Positions 5,996 to 6,953 of a stretch of 6,953 nucleotides of DNA are shown in pieces. Source of the stretch: an uncultured Prevotella sp. (GTDB lineage: Bacteria; Bacteroidota; Bacteroidia; Bacteroidales; Bacteroidaceae); contig CAJPPF010000121.1 of the NCBI GenBank assembly GCA_905372445.1, positions 1 to 6,953 on the forward strand. Reading direction: 5' to 3'. Made by a program: the position numbers and the translations under genes. The notes below the pieces were generated by a model. The model was not told the DNA's origin and searched no databases. It worked only from the letters and a program-made list of their open reading frames with translations. The stretch's first letter is position 1; every line of letters begins with the position of its first letter.

Positions 5996-6553
5996 TTATG
6001 GAGTGTCGCCACGGTCTGTGGCGTGAGAGGCTTTGTAAGGGTCAGCCTGTGGGAATGCCGAGATGCGCAGCCGGGCAGCACCCATAGGTACAAGAGTGAT
6101 TTCTTCAACTTCCTTGGAGCGTTCTGCCTTGGCGTTTGGCAGCACACCGCACAGTCCGTGCTCATCGATCTGCCACGAAGGAATGCGGACGCCCTTTGCC
6201 TTGAACTCGAGAGGGACGCTCTCTAAGGTGAATGGATAATTGTCGGCGGGCCAAGGCTTGCGTGTCATTTTCATGTCGCGGAGGAAATCGCCGTCGGTCA
6301 CCAATGCGTAGTTCCATGGCGTTGCAGGATAGAGTTCGGTAGTAGGCCCTTTTGGGGCGACGTCGCCGAGTGGCAGTTTTATGAAACTCGCCGGTTGCAG
6401 TGGCGCACGGCTTGATACGTAGTGCTTGCTGGCGACGCTTTTGTCGGGACCGTCGACAATGGCGGCTCTCGTCTGGGCACAGACCGTGGTGCTGCCGGCA
6501 AGGGCGACAACGACTGTAGCAATAAATGCGATGATATAGGTTCGTAATGACAT
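5996..6553 (-). CDS. Short secreted protein: in-frame, internally deleted remnant of a GH127/DUF1680-like glycosidase
   Basis: The 185-residue product has a signal peptide (1 to about 27, ending VCAQ). It then carries SSRAPLQPASFIKLPLGDVAPKG (47-69), which resembles the segment opening the catalytic domain of many PF07944 (DUF1680, GH127-type) proteins, where 'LPLG-x-I-x-P-K-G' normally continues into W-L-x-x-Q-L. Instead the sequence passes at about residue 69/70 (near base 6346) straight into TTELYPATPWNYALV, then WPADNYPFTLESVPLEFKAKG-R-IPSW and EEITLVPMGAARLRISAFP. That second block resembles the C-terminal end of the same proteins. The intervening several hundred residues, including the whole catalytic barrel, are missing, yet the frame is intact. 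Full-length relatives usually exceed 600 residues, so I infer no enzymatic activity. It is the first gene after the operon promoter and lies 31 bp from GH92. Assembly collapse is an alternative. The family link is from memory of conserved motifs. Confidence 0.75.
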   Translation of the reverse strand: MSLRTYIIAFIATVVVALAGSTTVCAQTRAAIVDGPDKSVASKHYVSSRAPLQPASFIKLPLGDVAPKGPTTELYPATPWNYALVTDGDFLRDMKMTRKPWPADNYPFTLESVPLEFKAKGVRIPSWQIDEHGLCGVLPNAKAERSKEVEEITLVPMGAARLRISAFPQADPYKASHATDRGDTP

Positions 6554-6606
6554 ATTGAGCGGTTTGTAGGTAAAATTTAGCTATCAGATTTGAATTTCCT
6601 TCTATG

Positions 6607-6638
6607 CAAAGGTACAATAAAACCGCCGAAGAGGCAAA
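6607..6638 (-). promoter_or_regulatory. Bacteroidetes-type sigma-ABfr promoter for the glycosidase operon
   Basis: On the minus strand, TTTG (6638-6635) is followed after exactly 20 bp by TACCTTTG (6614-6607). This fits the Bacteroidetes consensus TTTG, 19-21 bp, TAnnTTTG. Transcription should start near 6600, giving a leader of about 47 nt before the ATG at 6553. No other such promoter was found before GH92 or GH20, which supports a three-gene operon. No operator, riboswitch or other regulatory element is evident in the short leader. Confidence 0.8.
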
Positions 6639-6724
6639 TTATTTCCCGGAAAATTGCGATGATCGAATAGACCGCGATTGGCTGTGTCTGCTGGTAAGGA
6701 AATAATTGTCCGGAACAGTGCAGG

Positions 6725-6759
6725 AGGGAGTGATTCATTAGGCTTGAGCCTCTCTCCCT
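6725..6759. repeat. Nested imperfect hairpin
   Basis: AGGGAG (6725-6730) pairs with CTCCCT (6754-6759), enclosing AGGCT-TG-AGCCT (6740-6751). The asymmetric interior (9 nt on one side, 2 nt on the other) makes it a bulged hairpin. It might terminate transcription entering from the right, but no T-run follows on either strand. Confidence 0.35.
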
Positions 6760-6876
6760 GAAAACAAACAATCCATCCAACGCCAAGAAATGAACCCGGA
6801 CGGCGTAGGGGCGTGATTTATCACGTTCCGCCTCTTTTCGTGAAAACAAACAATTGCTCCTATGACACGAAATGAC
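6759..6876. repeat. Degenerate direct repeat, 82-bp period
   Basis: TGAAAACAAACAAT at 6759-6772 recurs at 6841-6854, and the downstream GAAATGA (6787-6793 and 6869-6875) keeps the same 28-bp offset in both. The bases between are mostly diverged. REP copy 4 lies between the two blocks, so the duplication may pre-date or frame its arrival. Confidence 0.5.
6795..6830 (+). repeat. REP-like palindromic repeat, copy 4
   Basis: This is identical over 36 bases to copy 2 (1084-1119), more than 5.6 kb away, with GTAG at 6805-6808 and the CGTGATTTATCACG hairpin at 6812-6825. Exact identity across this distance suggests recent dispersal or gene-conversion-like homogenisation. It sits upstream of the operon promoter, so the operon is flanked by REP-like copies on both sides. 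Confidence 0.65.
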
Positions 6877-6888
6877 ACTCGCGCAACA

Positions 6889-6904
6889 GACGGAACGTGA
6901 TAAA
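6889..6904 (-). repeat. Inverted half copy of the REP-like repeat
   Basis: GACGGAACGTGATAAA is the reverse complement of the 3' half of the repeat (TTTATCACGTTCCGTC, as at 692-707 in copy 1). It faces copy 4 at a distance of 58 bp, the same centre length as between copies 2 and 3. Both centres also contain CTCGCGCAA (1141-1149 and 6878-6886). Confidence 0.45.
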
Positions 6905-6953
6905 CCCGAATCGGTCATTAGACCGCATTTGCTTAGATTTGTTATTACCGTCA

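Larger units (their letters stand above)
6639..6953. other. Gene-free flank with repeats
   Basis: No credible coding region is visible. The stretch holds an imperfect hairpin (6725-6759), a REP-like copy (6795-6830), an inverted half copy (6889-6904) and a direct repeat of 82-bp period (6759-6876). A minus-strand frame of 113 codons spans it, but it runs through the REP copy and the operon promoter and resembles no protein I recognise. The next gene must lie beyond the window. Confidence 0.6.

Noticed and set aside
1335..6553. A complete SusC/SusD polysaccharide utilisation locus
   Set aside because: No SusC, SusD, hybrid two-component or ECF sigma/anti-sigma gene is present in the window; only the enzyme operon is visible.
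6577..6918. A minus-strand frame of 113 codons upstream of the operon
   Set aside because: It runs through REP copy 4 and the consensus operon promoter and resembles no protein I recognise.

Overview
The window looks like a chromosomal segment of a Bacteroidales bacterium, probably Prevotellaceae or a close relative. The grounds are a near-consensus Bacteroidetes promoter (TTTG, 20 bp, TACCTTTG), genes without clear Shine-Dalgarno sequences, and a pair of secreted glycosidases (GH92 and GH20) of the kind that dominate gut and oral Bacteroidales. The family assignments come from reading motifs by eye; no database was searched.

Layout. Bases 1-507 (+) are the 3' part of a gene for a small AlkD-like HEAT-repeat protein, cut by the window edge. 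Bases 508-1334 carry no credible gene but are dense with repeats. Two long inverted arms (518-572 plus 661-700, and 1173-1265) enclose an array of six 41-bp tandem units (770-1015) and GTAG-headed palindromes resembling REP elements. The left arm is interrupted by 88 bp flanked by a 6-bp direct repeat. A 19-bp perfect inverted repeat (1266-1321) then forms the probable terminator of the leftward operon.

Bases 1335-6553 (-) form one apparent leftward operon. From the promoter at 6607-6638 it runs: a short secreted protein (5996-6553) that looks like a GH127/DUF1680-type glycosidase with its catalytic middle deleted in frame; a GH92 alpha-mannosidase (3565-5964) with the residues expected of an alpha-1,2-specific enzyme; and a GH20 beta-hexosaminidase (1335-3470). 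A hairpin that pairs fully only in the operon RNA sits between GH92 and GH20. Bases 6639-6953 hold no gene but contain a further REP-like copy, an inverted half copy and an 82-bp-period direct repeat.

How the genes fit together. An alpha-1,2-mannosidase and a beta-N-acetylhexosaminidase with signal peptides fit the periplasmic trimming of mannose and GlcNAc from N-glycans or similar host glycans. No SusC/SusD, sulfatase or regulator is visible here, so this is either a small enzyme operon or the edge of a larger locus. The most unusual parts are the in-frame gutted GH127-like gene kept at the head of the operon and the nested repeat element between the convergent genes.
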